Assembly (NCBI GenBank): GCA_907165135.1
Contig: OU015568.1
Span: 566,501-630,500, forward strand
Direction: 5' to 3'
DNA from: Oikopleura dioica
Taxonomy: Eukaryota > Chordata > Appendicularia > Copelata > Oikopleuridae
Length of the DNA stretch: 64,000 nucleotides
Each line of letters starts with the position of its first letter. Within the stretch, counting starts at the first letter, position 1. Position numbers and translations under genes: made by a program. Below, piece after piece: positions 34,290-44,646 of the stretch. Under the pieces are notes generated by a model, which made no database searches, was not told where the DNA came from, and saw only the letters and a program-made list of their open reading frames with translations.

Positions 34290-36513
34290 TTATGAAAATT
34301 CAATCGTCCAAAGAAAGGCTTTCTCATCCCTGTTATCGAATTTCTCCAGATAAAGATGTGGATCACTTGCGCTCTTTGCATACATGTATTTATCTGCTTT
34401 ATCGTCAAGAGCCAATATTCTCCATGTAAGACAGAGTTCTTTGTCACTGTTATCGCAATTTTTTTCAAATCTCCATTTCTCGTTTGTATTTTTTGCACTT
34501 TCATCCATGTCTTTGTGAAAGACGGCATCTTTATTGCCATTATGATAAGCTGCGGCACCAGTGTTGTTATACGCATGGGTATTTATTAAATAACCATCAT
34601 CGAAATTCCCGTTGGAATCGAATCTTGGTGTTAGCCGTAGATAATGAGGTTCTCTTCTCAACTCGAGTTCGACGCCGTTACCACCTTTTTGGCCATGCTG
34701 GACAAGAGAGGTTTCTCCAGGAATATTTCCACAATTAATATAAGTCTATCAAATTTTCATTTTTTATTTTCAAAGAAAACAATCAAACCTGGTATCTAAC
34801 ATTTACGAGTGTGACTTGTTTAAAGCAATAGAATCCATCTCCAGTATTAAAACAAAACGATCCAGGCGGACAATTACATGTTTCAGAAGGCTGTTGCTCT
34901 GTCGTTGTTGTCGTGGTTGTAGTTGTTGTTAAAGCTGTAGTTGTTGTTGTTGTCCTTGTTGTAGTTGTAGTTGTAGTCTTAGTTAATGTTGTTGTGGTCG
35001 AAGCAGCTGAAGTATTAATAATTGCAGGTGGAGTCGTAGTCGCAATTTTGGACATTGTCGTTTTAGATGAAGATGTTGCTGCAAATGTAGATGTCGTCGA
35101 CGGGATCGCAGTTGTGGAAGAAGGAGGGATCGCAGTTGTAGTGGGTTTTGTGGTTAAAGTAGGAGTAGTAGTCGAAGTCGTTAGCTGACTTGCTTCTGTG
35201 GTTAATGGATGAGTGAAATAGGTAGTCGATTGAGTTGTTTTCAGATCAGTTGTCACTGGTATAAAAGACGTTGACGTTGGACGTACTGTTATTGTTAAAA
35301 GTGCAGTTAACGTGCTAATTGATGTTTCTTCAGTTGTATTTACTTGCTCGAGAGTACTTTCAGTTTTTGATGAGATAAGAGTGTTTGTTGAAGTCGCGAC
35401 TTGAGGACTCTTAGTAACAGGGGCAGAAGATGTGTTTGCTGTTGTTACTGTCATGTTTTCTGTTGATATTGAATATGATTCTGTCAGAAAAGATGTACTT
35501 GCTGTCTCAGCAATTGGACTCGTTTTCTCATGGGATGTCGATAACGTGATTGGACTTGTAGTTGCACGAGAAGATAAGGATATGAGATTTGTTGTGGTTT
35601 CCTCAGAAGAGGGTGCCTCAGTTGCTGGAAAAAGCGTTGTTGCCGACTCTGAGAAAAATAAATTTGTTGAAAAAATTTCCTTGTGACAAGAATAATGTGA
35701 CAGAAGCTGTCTAAAAAATTTTCCTTTTTTTGTTAACTATTGCCAATTTGTGCCAAAATTAAGAGTTTTCAGACAGCATTGATCCCGCATAATTTCTAAT
35801 CTGATATTCCTACCAGTTGTATCCAGTTCTTCTGAGGACGATGTCGTTGGGATAAGCGTCGTGGAAGATGACATGGTCATTTCCGAAGGTGATGTGTTTT
35901 TGGGTCCCTCGGTGGAATAATGAAAACTCGCCTCTGTCGTTATCGATGGAGTGGAACTGTCGTCAAGTTCCGTAGTTGGATAGATTCCCGACGGAGCCGT
36001 CGGCCGGGGAGTGAACTCTAAAACAAGTTCAATGATTCAATTTTTGAAAGGATTGTCCAGAACATTGCATAATGCACTCAAAAACTTTTCTTTGAAAATG
36101 AAGAAACATGAATAATATATTGAAAACAAGCAAACCTTTTAAAAGTGAAGTGGTTGTCTGTGAACCCAACGAGGTTGAAATTAAAGTTGTAGGGTGCGGC
36201 TTCGTGAATCCTGCATTTCCCCTGAATGACATGCTATCATCTCAACCTCTCTTTTAACCTAGAAATAAGAGAGGGTCAACCCTAATCCAAAATGAAACCC
36301 TAACCCTAAAAGACAGGCCAAACCTTAACCTCACCCTTAATTAAAGTTCTATAATTTTTAGACTATCAACCTTTGTGACGCGTATTTTCCATAAAGAATC
36401 GGTGCCGTAATCGCTGAGCCAAGCAGAATCGGTACTGTGACCGCAAAAGCAATGTTCATTTTTCTTCTTTTGAATCTCTCTCTTGCACGTCTTATTTCTA
36501 CTTCTTCTTCCAT
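34290..36513 (-). CDS. Mucin-like Ser/Thr-rich surface protein with EGF-like module
   Basis: Exons: 36513-36371, 36221-36136, 36017-35814, 35648-34789, 34745-34290, all GT-AG with matching phases. The N-terminus has a basic, charged segment (MEEEVEIRRARERFKRRK) followed by MNIAFAVTVPILLGSAITAP, which suits a type II signal anchor or an internal signal peptide. About 380 residues of Thr/Ser/Pro follow, probably heavily O-glycosylated. Then comes a short Cys-rich EGF-like stretch (CNCPPGSFCFNTGDGFYCF) and a C-terminal globular part (GNGVELELRREPHYLRLTP… to AFLWTIEFS). The last exon may continue in another frame to 33923, since both frames are open there. Confidence 0.7.
36270..36345. repeat. 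Telomere-like repeat in mucin-gene intron
   Basis: GTCAACCCTAATCC, then GAAACCCTAACCCTAAAAG and degenerate CCTTAACC/CACCCTTAA, i.e. decayed CCCTAA units inside the 36222-36370 intron. Confidence 0.6.
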
Positions 36514-37484
36514 CTTCTTCCAAAAATGGGACTAGCGGACAAGAATTTTCAACTTCCGTTCGTTCTTCTGGTAGGATGGTATCTATTCAAAGCGATTTAT
36601 TTTTTGCCTTATCGGCTCTTGTTATTCAGATGTGAGCGTGTTGTTTGCATTTGTCAAGGTGAGTTCGATCTTGAAAAAGTTTCAGAAGCCTGTCGCGTCT
36701 GAACTTACAGTAGTTTGATAGTACTGAAAAAACGGCTGTTTGCGCTCATGACAGCGCCCTTGTCGATTTGCTTGCAGTCCAAAGCGATTCCAGACGAGAT
36801 AAAAGCTTCTTGTTCAATAGCTACAGTAGCTACTCAGTCTGAGTGCTTTGTTTATATTCACCAAGCGATAAAAAGTCACATCAGAACGATAAAACAAAAA
36901 TGAAGAATTCGAATTCCAAATTGACCTCGATTTTGGAGGTCGAATTTCGTACCTCATGTTATGGAAACATCAGTTTTGATAAAATCGATAAGGCCGAAAT
37001 GATTGATCGTAACTAGGGCTTGGTTTTTTTTGATAGGATGGAGTTATTTACGAGTCCATGTATGTTGATGATGGCCAACATAACTTATGATTCAATAAAC
37101 ATGATTTTCTCAGATCACTGAAATACCAGGCTTCAGATACGAGATCAATTCGTCCATGAACATTCTGGTTAACATATTTACTGTATGTTTTTCTCAAATG
37201 ATTAATTAAAATTGTATCAAAAAAGCTTAATGATATGACTCAATATCATTATCAAGATCAGATTACTTTCAATTTCTTTGGATAAGGAGACAAAGCGTCC
37301 AAAAATCGATCTCGTTATAGAAATTCAGCTTCTTCACAAATTATTTAACAAATTGGGAAGTTTAGTTTGGTGAATCATCCTATCTTACTTTGAATCGCCC
37401 GCACAAATCAGCTTCTCTTCGCCCCTGAATCTGAACAAAAGCGCTCGTAACGTAACGAAAGTAAAAGTAAAATTCAGAGAAAAA
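36514..37484. other. Intergenic, no gene accepted
   Basis: A short plus ORF starts at 36526, only 12 bp from the divergent mucin start, and was not accepted. No other signal seen. Confidence 0.4.
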
Positions 37485-38194
37485 ATGAAAGAGATGAAGT
37501 TTTTTCTATTTTTATCGCTCGAAAATGTTTTTGCTGAACAAACTTGTCAACCGAACGCGAGCTATAGAGACTGCGGAACTGCCTGCCCAAGAATTTGCAA
37601 GCAAGAGAATGTGGATCTCTGTGCTGCTGTCTGTGTTTCCGGGTGTTTTGTAAGTCCCTTTTACTTTTCGAAAAGTGTTATGAGACAATAGTGTGACGAT
37701 GGCTACATACTCAACACCCGCGACGGCTTCTGCATCCCCGAGTCAATCTGTCTCGATTCCTGTCCACCCGGTCAGGTGCTCCAGCAAAACTGTTGTACGA
37801 CGTCAGACTGTGCAAATAAAAATTCCGCCATGTGCGCTCGCTTTCCCGATGGAACAATCTGAAACGGGTCCATTTTCATTTGGTCAATTTTTCAACTTGT
37901 TATGCAAGATTTACCCGATTAAAGTCCGGAGATCTGTGTTTGCGAAGAAGACAAGCTTTGGAATAACGCTACTCAGACTTGTGTTTCTTCAGATGAGTGT
38001 ACCGACCCGCCCCGAAGCGCGAATACTCCTACAGTAGAAACAACAACAGGCGAGGGTTCTAATTTGGAACTTCTAAAGCTAAAGTGTGTTTTTCTTTAGC
38101 ATTTTTAAAGAACCACGATAAAGAAAGAAATAAAAGCTTTGATACAGAACTATCACTTCTTCCACTTCTGATTATGTTTTTCTTTGTAAGATAA
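37485..38194 (+). CDS. TIL-domain (trypsin-inhibitor-like) cysteine-rich protein
   Basis: Exons 37485-37649, 37692-about 37861, 37925-about 38053, and a last exon about 38100-38194. After a leader (MKFFLFLSLENVFA) come two TIL-type modules: CQPNASYRDCGTACPRIC…GCFCDDGYI…GFCIPESIC and CPPGQVLQQNCC…ICVCEEDKLWNN…CVSSDEC. TIL domains typically inhibit serine proteases or occur in mucin-like proteins. The junction near 37861 needs an intron that starts GA or AA rather than GT (…GGAACAATCT/gaaacg…), because an in-frame TGA follows at once and the next exon resumes the Cys pattern. The last exon would add a Thr-rich stretch and a hydrophobic tail (LSLLPLLIMFFF), possibly a GPI signal; without that splice the ORF stops at 38099. 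Confidence 0.75.
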
Positions 38195-38589
38195 TTTATG
38201 AATCAATAAACTTATAAATTTTTTGAAATTCGGGAACTGGTGAGTTGGAGCGCATTAGATAATTTATTGACGATTTGAATATTTAGAAAGTGGAAATGGA
38301 AAAAAAGTAGATTTTTCGGAAGTGAATTCGTGTTTGACCCGCGTGCGTTAGAAGTGGCACTCGTGCTTCTTGGCATGGCGATTCCTTTTTTACCCGAGAG
38401 ACGCCCCGTGTCAGCGCGCAACAACAAATTCACCGGCACCGAGGAGGAGATAGGGTAAACTGATAAACGCTAATTGAGGAAAGGGCCAACATTAGAGAGC
38501 TTTTTTCATCCTGAGTCAGTTGTTGCTCTAGAATAACAGTGATATCGTTCAATAAAATTCGACAAAAGTCAGAACTAATGAGGTAACAC

Positions 38590-38815
38590 CCTTATTTAGT
38601 GTTGGAGTGATTCTTAGGGGGTGGTGTCAAGAATCGATAAAAATTCTCGATAAATTTTGCGTGGGCGGCTTCTCGGCTGCTGATTGGCCGGTTAGCCCAA
38701 TCAAGGCTTTTGATTGGTCGAAAATTTTCACGCAAAGTTTGTCGGGATTTTTGTCGGTTCCTTAATCCTCCCCGCGCTAAGGACCTCTTTATCAAAGACA
38801 TAAGGGTATCACTCA
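38590..38815. repeat. Dispersed repeat with inverted ends
   Basis: Ends ACACCCTTAT and ATAAGGGTAT are inverted. The core has paired CCAAT/ATTGG motifs and AAAATTTTCACGCAAAGTTTGTCG, shared with 22557-22760 in the TRPM gene. Confidence 0.5.
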
Positions 38816-38868
38816 TTTAATTTCAAGAAAAAAAGATAAGAAAATTGTCGAAACAGTTTCTTGGTTTT

Positions 38869-39390
38869 ATGAACTTGACAAAAATTTCTAGAAAACTTGA
38901 TCATCTAACCATAATTTTGAAGCATCAACTCAAGTCGGATCGCGGTCAATGTTTCGCCAAAGCTAAGTTCATTTCATCAAAGAAACAAGTGGATATACGT
39001 CCAGCTAGCTCAAAAGTCCTCAAGTGCTCAAAGTTCAAGATGTGTTATGACTCGGGACACTCGGTTCTTGACGTTTTTTTTCTCTTTGTGGCACTCGACT
39101 CAAGTTATGCAAGGTCGTTGATTTCTCGTGGTTTTTCTGCTGGATACAACACTTGGCATCGGTCAACTGGAAAAGAGGGTCAAAAATTAAACTCCTTTCA
39201 AAGAAAAAAAAATTATGAAAAAATTAGTCGAATCGGAAGCAAAAAGATGTTTCTCGTAATTAGCAGATTGAGCCTTCTTCCCGAACACTGGCACGTGCAC
39301 CGTGGATTACGTTTTTATCGTTACACGGGCAAGTCTTTTATCGATACCGTAGCGGAATTACTACAGGACGTCTACGCGAACAAAAAATAA
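38869..39390 (+). CDS. Hypothetical ORF, 173 residues from first ATG
   Basis: An open frame without introns: MNLTKISRKLDHLTIILK… to …LLQDVYANKK. It is rich in Lys/Ser with no signal peptide, TM segment or recognised motif. No neighbours suggest a role. In this genome most genes have introns, so a long unbroken frame could equally be chance or a mobile-element remnant next to the repeat at 38590-38815. Confidence 0.22.
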   Translation: MNLTKISRKLDHLTIILKHQLKSDRGQCFAKAKFISSKKQVDIRPASSKVLKCSKFKMCYDSGHSVLDVFFLFVALDSSYARSLISRGFSAGYNTWHRSTGKEGQKLNSFQRKKNYEKISRIGSKKMFLVISRLSLLPEHWHVHRGLRFYRYTGKSFIDTVAELLQDVYANKK

Positions 39391-40109
39391 GCAGCGATAA
39401 CCTTGATTGACTCAAGTTTATGAAAAATGGCGAAAAAAACGAACAAAAACGCCCTGAACTTGTTTTGAACTTACCGCATTTTCTCGTTTTTAACGATAAC
39501 GACTTTCCTTTTGGGTCAGGTCTAATGATGATGAGGGGGCGGCTTGGCGGTGAAGTTCCGTGAAATACAACTTTAATTGCCAAACGGGGCTCACATTATT
39601 TTTCACTTGACATTTCTTCTTCTTCAGTTATCTAACTTATGTTCAAGAACGAGTTTTTCTTGAGAGCTACTTAGTGTAAATAAAAGATAACAACTTGATG
39701 GGCAGATGAGAATGTTTTTTCGGGAACTTGGCTTGTGACTTACATTATGCTAACAACTCCTTCTCCCTGCTTATTAATGCCCTACTTTTGAATGTCTCAT
39801 TGAATTTTTATCGATTTTTTAGTGTCGAAAGGCACTTAAATTGACTTTTTGATCTATTTTCCGGGTAAATCTGGGATTACTTTTTACGCTTTTTTCAATG
39901 AGTTAATAAAAAAGAGGGGTCAGGATTTCACTCAGAAATCCTTATTTAAAATCGTCTCTATCTGTATCAAGATGGTAATTTTTATCACTAATTATCTGAA
40001 AAACACAATAATAATTTTTTAAATACTTTGGCTTTTAAGCTTCAAAATTTTTCTTAAATAGAATTTCGTCACTGCAATTTTAATAATCTATTGCGTTTTA
40101 TTTCGGTTT
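39391..40109. other. Intergenic, nothing recognised
   Basis: AT-rich sequence without supported exons, RNA genes or repeats. Confidence 0.45.
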
Positions 40110-41412
40110 TCAGAAAAGATCTCGTATGAATCTTGGAATATCATATCCGAATATTTCATAATCCATTTGCAGGTGTTTATAGACGGACTTTGGAAGGTGC
40201 TTATCAACGCTAAAAATATAAAAATGAGCATGAAACAATATTTGAAATGAACCTTTTGAGGTATTGTTCCAATAAATCGTGATTTGACGGTTTTGAGTTT
40301 CCAGTCGGATAGGAGATAGTTTCAAGGCCCAGACTTTTGAAAAGCCATGCGGAATCTTCTTCAATCGTCTCAAGTTTCAAAATATAGTCGTAATCAATGT
40401 CGCAAGGGTAGCATATTGACCAGTAATTCTCCCAATGCTCGTTTTTCGGAATCGGCGGAAAGGTCGGGTCCTTGTCGATAACATGCCGCAAAAATTCTTC
40501 GAAAGTGGCAGGAGTTGAACTCGATTGTTCTGATGTACGGTTGTATATCCGATGAATTTTATTTGAAACGTCTCCGAAGAAATCATTTTCGCGAAATGTT
40601 TCGATTTTGTTCCTTATATGGCATCAATACGTAAACGAATAATATGGCCATAATTTATGGACCAAAAATTGTGGGCAACTGTAGTTTTCTGTAGTTTTTT
40701 TCTTGACCTACTTTTCGATCCGATTTTTAAGGGTGTAAGAGTAGAAATAAGGCGGATGCTTTGCCGGGTTTTAAGGGAACCGGAAGGCCCCTGACACCCT
40801 TAAAAATCGATTCGTCAAATTAAAAAAAATCAGAAAATACCAGCAAAGTCAAAATTATGGTCTGAATATTTGTAATAAAATGAAGCCACTTTCCTAAATG
40901 CAGATAAAAGTCTTTCAAATGGATCTCTCGTGACCATAAATTTGGTGTACGAGTCTAGCCTTCTTAGTCGTTCTGTTTTGTTGAGACTCCAGAAGTTCAT
41001 GCTTTTCAGGTTTTCTACATCGTTAGCGTAAGAACCGGGTATAAGGAACCATTTTCTGTTGATTGCGTTTAATTTGTGAAATTAATTTTGTTTAATATTT
41101 TTATTTTATTTTTAAACGCTCCCCACTCTCCGCCGCTTTTATCTTTTCTTCGTCTAAATCACCGTTTAAATAAAGAAGAACTTTCTTCCAGTTTGTGCAG
41201 CCGACTTTTGGGATCACACAATAGAGCATTTTGTACTTGTCTACGAAGAGAATATTTGGCCGTCTTCGCACTCCTTCCTCTACCAAGTATTGGTCGAGTC
41301 TTGTCCACTGATTCGCTTCGCATACTTTTTCCGCTCGTAATTTTCTCAATTTAAATCTTTCTTCAACGGATAATTTTTCCTCTTTCTCTATCTTCTTTTG
41401 TGTAAAATTCAT
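40110..41412 (-). CDS. Carbohydrate sulfotransferase (Sulfotransfer_2 / CHST8-14 group)
   Basis: Exons: 41412-about 41120, 41055-40894, 40612-40253, 40209-40110. The 5'-PAPS-binding motif is [15 protein letters not shown]. The 3'-phosphate motif is [19 protein letters not shown], then [38 protein letters not shown] and a C-terminal [16 protein letters not shown], the order seen in chondroitin/dermatan/HNK-1 sulfotransferases. These Golgi enzymes move sulfate from PAPS to glycans. The usual N-terminal membrane anchor is not seen before [13 protein letters not shown], so an upstream exon is probably missing. The intron 40613-40893 fits only a GA donor: it restores the family motif SAFRNK, while the nearby GT choice hits a stop. 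The first intron is also non-canonical. Confidence 0.85.
40692..40842. mobile_element. Inverted-repeat element inside the sulfotransferase intron
   Basis: GATTTTTAAGGGTGT (about 40719) and ACACCCTTAAAAATCGATTCG (about 40794) form inverted arms, with further imperfect pairing outward to poly-T/poly-A ends. It fills most of the GA-AG intron. Confidence 0.6.
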
Positions 41413-41464
41413 TTTATCAAGCTTTTTTCGGTCAGTAACAGAGTTGCAAATTTTGCTTTATTTT

Positions 41465-41720
41465 CGCTGAGCTGAGCTAATCTGCCTGAAAAATTCTCTT
41501 AGCTGAGCTGGCCTTTTTCGGAGCTCACTAAGCTCAGCTGAGTCGAGCTGCCCTTTTTCAGAGGTCACTGAGCTGAGCTGAGCAGACCTTTTTTAGGAAG
41601 TTGAGCTGAGCAGACCCTAATTAGAGCTGAGCTGAGCTGGGTGAGCTTAACTGAGCTATTTTTTAATAGAAAAATTGTGTTGAAATCATGAGCTGAGCTG
41701 AGCTGAGCTGAGTGATACTT
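41465..41720. repeat. GAGCTGAGCT-type simple repeat
   Basis: Clusters of (GAGCT)n and (TGAGC)n, e.g. GAGCTGAGCTGAGCAGACC near 41575 and GAGCTGAGCTGAGCTGAG near 41692, interspersed with unique spacers. Near the 5' end of the sulfotransferase gene. Confidence 0.8.
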
Positions 41721-42339
41721 GTTTCTTTGACCCATTCCTGTGATTTACTTTGCAAATGATAAATGCCAGCGCACGCAAATAAAATCAATAAAGTTAAAAG
41801 AAGTCTACTCCATGATAAAGTGCCTTTCAAAGTTCACCATATTTTCCTTGTAATTCAGGAAGAGCAAAATTTTGAAAAACTCTGGTTTACCAGCCTTGAA
41901 AAGTCATCATTCTCTATGATATCTCTAAAGCGATTGCATTTGTTCTGCAAATTTTATGCATAATTTTTGCAAATTTTATGCTTGGACTCCTGGACTAGGC
42001 CAGTAGTAAAGAAAAATAAAGTGTGTATATTTCTCGATATTTTATATGTGTCAGAGTGAGTTGTGTAGTGAACAGAAAGAGGTTGAGCTATTTTCTTATC
42101 CGTGTAGGCGCGCGGTCCGAGACGAGTAGAATGCTTTCTGGAAGTGCTGACATGCAACCACTAGAAGCAAACCACTATTTATTTAAAATAAAGATGCTCA
42201 CAGAGGATTTTTCTTGAAAATTTAATTGATGGATCGACCAGAGATGATCGAAAATCCCATGAACAGTTTCCTTTTTATTTTTGTTTTGTTGTATTGACTA
42301 AAGAGTTTCTTCTTATGTCGCCGAGTCCTGATTCTGAAT

Positions 42340-42495
42340 ACCCATCTCTTGAATCAGTCAGATAAGGGGCCAAGCCGACCCGAAGAGAAGCCTGAATCTG
42401 GAGCTAGATCGTCTAATCTGACTGAATAAAAGAGACGGGGCTGGCCTCCCCTTCGGGTCGGTAAGCCCCTTATCTGACTGAATCAGGGGTCTAAA
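42340..42495. mobile_element. Short palindromic element (MITE-like)
   Basis: TGAATCAGTCAGATAAGGGG…CGACCCGAAG at the left is inverted at the right as CTTCGGGTCGG…CCCCTTATCTGACTGAATCA. A partial related copy (CCCCTGACTGAATACAAGAGACG) lies near 43380, facing a GGTCTAAAAATCAG/CTGATTTTTAG pair, so the whole 42340-43430 block may be one composite element. Confidence 0.6.
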
Positions 42496-42510
42496 AATCA
42501 GCCGAAATCC

Positions 42511-43365
42511 TAGTGCGAAAGCGAAGCGAAAGCGAACGATTTTTTCAATTTTTTTGCGAAGCGAAAGCGAAGCGAAATATCATTAAAATTGCGAAAAAAA
42601 GCGAAAATTTTTTCGCTTGAATTGAAACGTACTCTTTGGCAAGAATCTTCAGCAATCAGCCACTCAAAAGCGAAGATGATTTCAAAGTCCTATTTTTGGG
42701 GAAGAAAATTACAAAAATCTGTTAATGACTTTTTTCAGCTATTCAATATAATCTAATATTGGTCTAACTGTTGATAATTCCAAGGTAGTAATAAACTCGA
42801 TAGCAGGACTGACCATTCGGGCATGGGGCAGTCGGGCAAAACGAGCAATTTTGACGAAATTTAGGAGTTTGGGTAAAGTGTGACCTATCAAATGGATGCT
42901 CGGAAGATTTTGAGTCATCCTTTAATCAATATGTCAGGAGAAACGGTCCCAAACGTAGTCAATCGAACCGGCAAAATTATGAAAAAAGGCATAAATTGAT
43001 GAAAGTTCTTAAAATTTCCTACTGATTCCAAAAAGGTATGGTGTTCTAGGGTTTATAAGGCGCAAGTGGGCTAGAAAACCTCCACAGCCTTAAAAAAGCG
43101 CGTCATTGTGATCATTCAAAAATTATTCTAGCATACTTACAATAAAAAAGGCTGGTTACAACGTGTTAACCAGTCTGCTACACGGTCAATCCTTGGATTT
43201 GCCAAGAATCTTCCGAATAACAAAGCCGCTTGCTGTGCGAAAATTTATGCGAAAATTTGGGAATTTTTGCGAAGCGAAAGCGAAGCGAATTCTGCTCTCC
43301 AGTGCGAAGCGAAGCGAAAGCGAATTCGCTTCGCTTCGCATCGCTTCGCAATAAAGCGAATTCGC
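42511..43365. repeat. GCGAA/GCGAAA simple-repeat clusters
   Basis: Two dense clusters, 42511-42580 and 43262-43365, of GCGAAGCGAAAGCGAAGCGAA type; the second also contains the inverted form TTCGCTTCGCTTCGC. The segment between them shows no gene. Confidence 0.8.
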
Positions 43366-43790
43366 ACTGCGAATTTAGTCCCCTGACTGAATACAAGAGA
43401 CGTGGCTCCAATGGTCTGATTTTTAGAGCGGTATTAATGTTGCTTATTCACCAAAAAAATAAGAGTCCTCATAAACAACAAAGATCCGGAAATTTCTTAC
43501 TAAATTTTCCTCGATTTTCAAAATTTTCTTAATTTTTTTCAAAATCTGTGGAATTGACGTAGGTGGAATTGACCATACCCACTGTACTGGTATCAGACAT
43601 AAAAAACTTGCATTTGACGAAAAGACAGCTAAATTTATTCAGTGATTCACCGCTAATAACTCGTCGTCTGAGAGCTACGATAACAGAAAATCACGTGGCA
43701 CGCGTTTTTTCAGCGGCAATGATTGACCTATTGACATTGTGTTAAATTTTCAAATGCAATTAGCCGATGAAAAATTCACGCAATTCGCGG

Positions 43791-43800
43791 ATATAAAAAG
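43791..43800 (+). promoter_or_regulatory. Putative TATA box before a short secreted-type ORF
   Basis: ATATAAAAAG, about 52 bp before an ATG at 43852 that opens MRFLSLFYFATIQGSPVFGD…, which looks like a signal peptide. The frame soon runs into telomere-like repeats, and no second exon was found. Confidence 0.3.
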
Positions 43801-43971
43801 GAACCAAGGATCATCTTGTCAATCAGTATTTCTTCGAACGATACTTTCCACATGAGATTTTTGAGCTTGTTTTATTTTGCAACGATCCAAGGAAGCCCAG
43901 TTTTTGGCGATGAAACCCAACTAAGGAATGGAATTCAGAAAAGAAACTTTTTTCAGAGATCATTTTTTTCA

Positions 43972-44024
43972 CTAGGGTTAGGGTTGTACAAGTTGATGGG
44001 TAATGGTTAGGGTTAGGGTTACGT
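43972..44024. repeat. Interstitial telomere-like repeats
   Basis: CTAGGGTTAGGGTTG, a spacer, then GGTTAGGGTTAGGGTTACG: four to five TTAGGG units, the longest such run in the window. Confidence 0.75.
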
Positions 44025-44646
44025 GTCAACCTTACCGAATTTCAAGGAGGTAGGCCCTAAAGGCTGCGAAATCCGTTAAAATGGGATATAACTTTGAAAT
44101 TTTAAAATTTTTGAAAAGAGGATATCCATAGAAATTTATTTCCTTTAAATTGAAACCCGCTTTCACGAATATCGTGATGAAACCCTTATTTTTTGAAAAC
44201 TAAATATCAATCTTCGAATTCCGAGCAGAATATTCTCCCCGAAATATCTGAGCGATCCTCCAGTCGAAAAAAGAATGATGAGCCTTGGCAACATTGGATC
44301 ATTCCTCAACAAATACACCCATGGTCAAATTTGATCTTTTCTACTGTTACTATTTGTTAGAACTTTTTTTAATAAAAATCTGAAAGAACAGTGTCTTTTT
44401 TACGCGATATTAAACGGATTGAACCTGCCGCGAAGGATCGCTAATTGGGGAAAAAATACAATTTTATTATGCAAATTGCGACGGGATCAAAAGGTTAAAG
44501 AAAATCAATCCGCCAACTTTGACATTTTTCGCGCCGCCAGCTGTTCCCCAAAGATCCAAGTACCCGGCTCAGTGCACCGTTCTATCAGAACTTTCTCGAG
44601 CTTTTTGAATTTTTTTTCGAAGTTGGAGAGAAAGCTCAGAGCAAAA

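Noticed and set aside
33923-34576. 217-codon minus-strand frame
   Set aside because: Its upper half overlaps the mucin gene's last exon in another frame. The lower half may be real extension, but no junction joins the frames, so it is mentioned only as a possibility.
34913-35188. Plus-strand Val-rich frame of 91 codons
   Set aside because: Antisense shadow of the Thr-rich mucin exon.
36526-36750. Small membrane-like ORF on plus strand
   Set aside because: Starts 12 bp from the divergent mucin ATG, leaving no room for promoters; 46 residues with a single doubtful splice.
43852-44007. Secreted protein gene after the TATA box at 43791
   Set aside because: Only one signal-peptide-like exon could be seen, running into telomere-like repeats; too little to call a gene.
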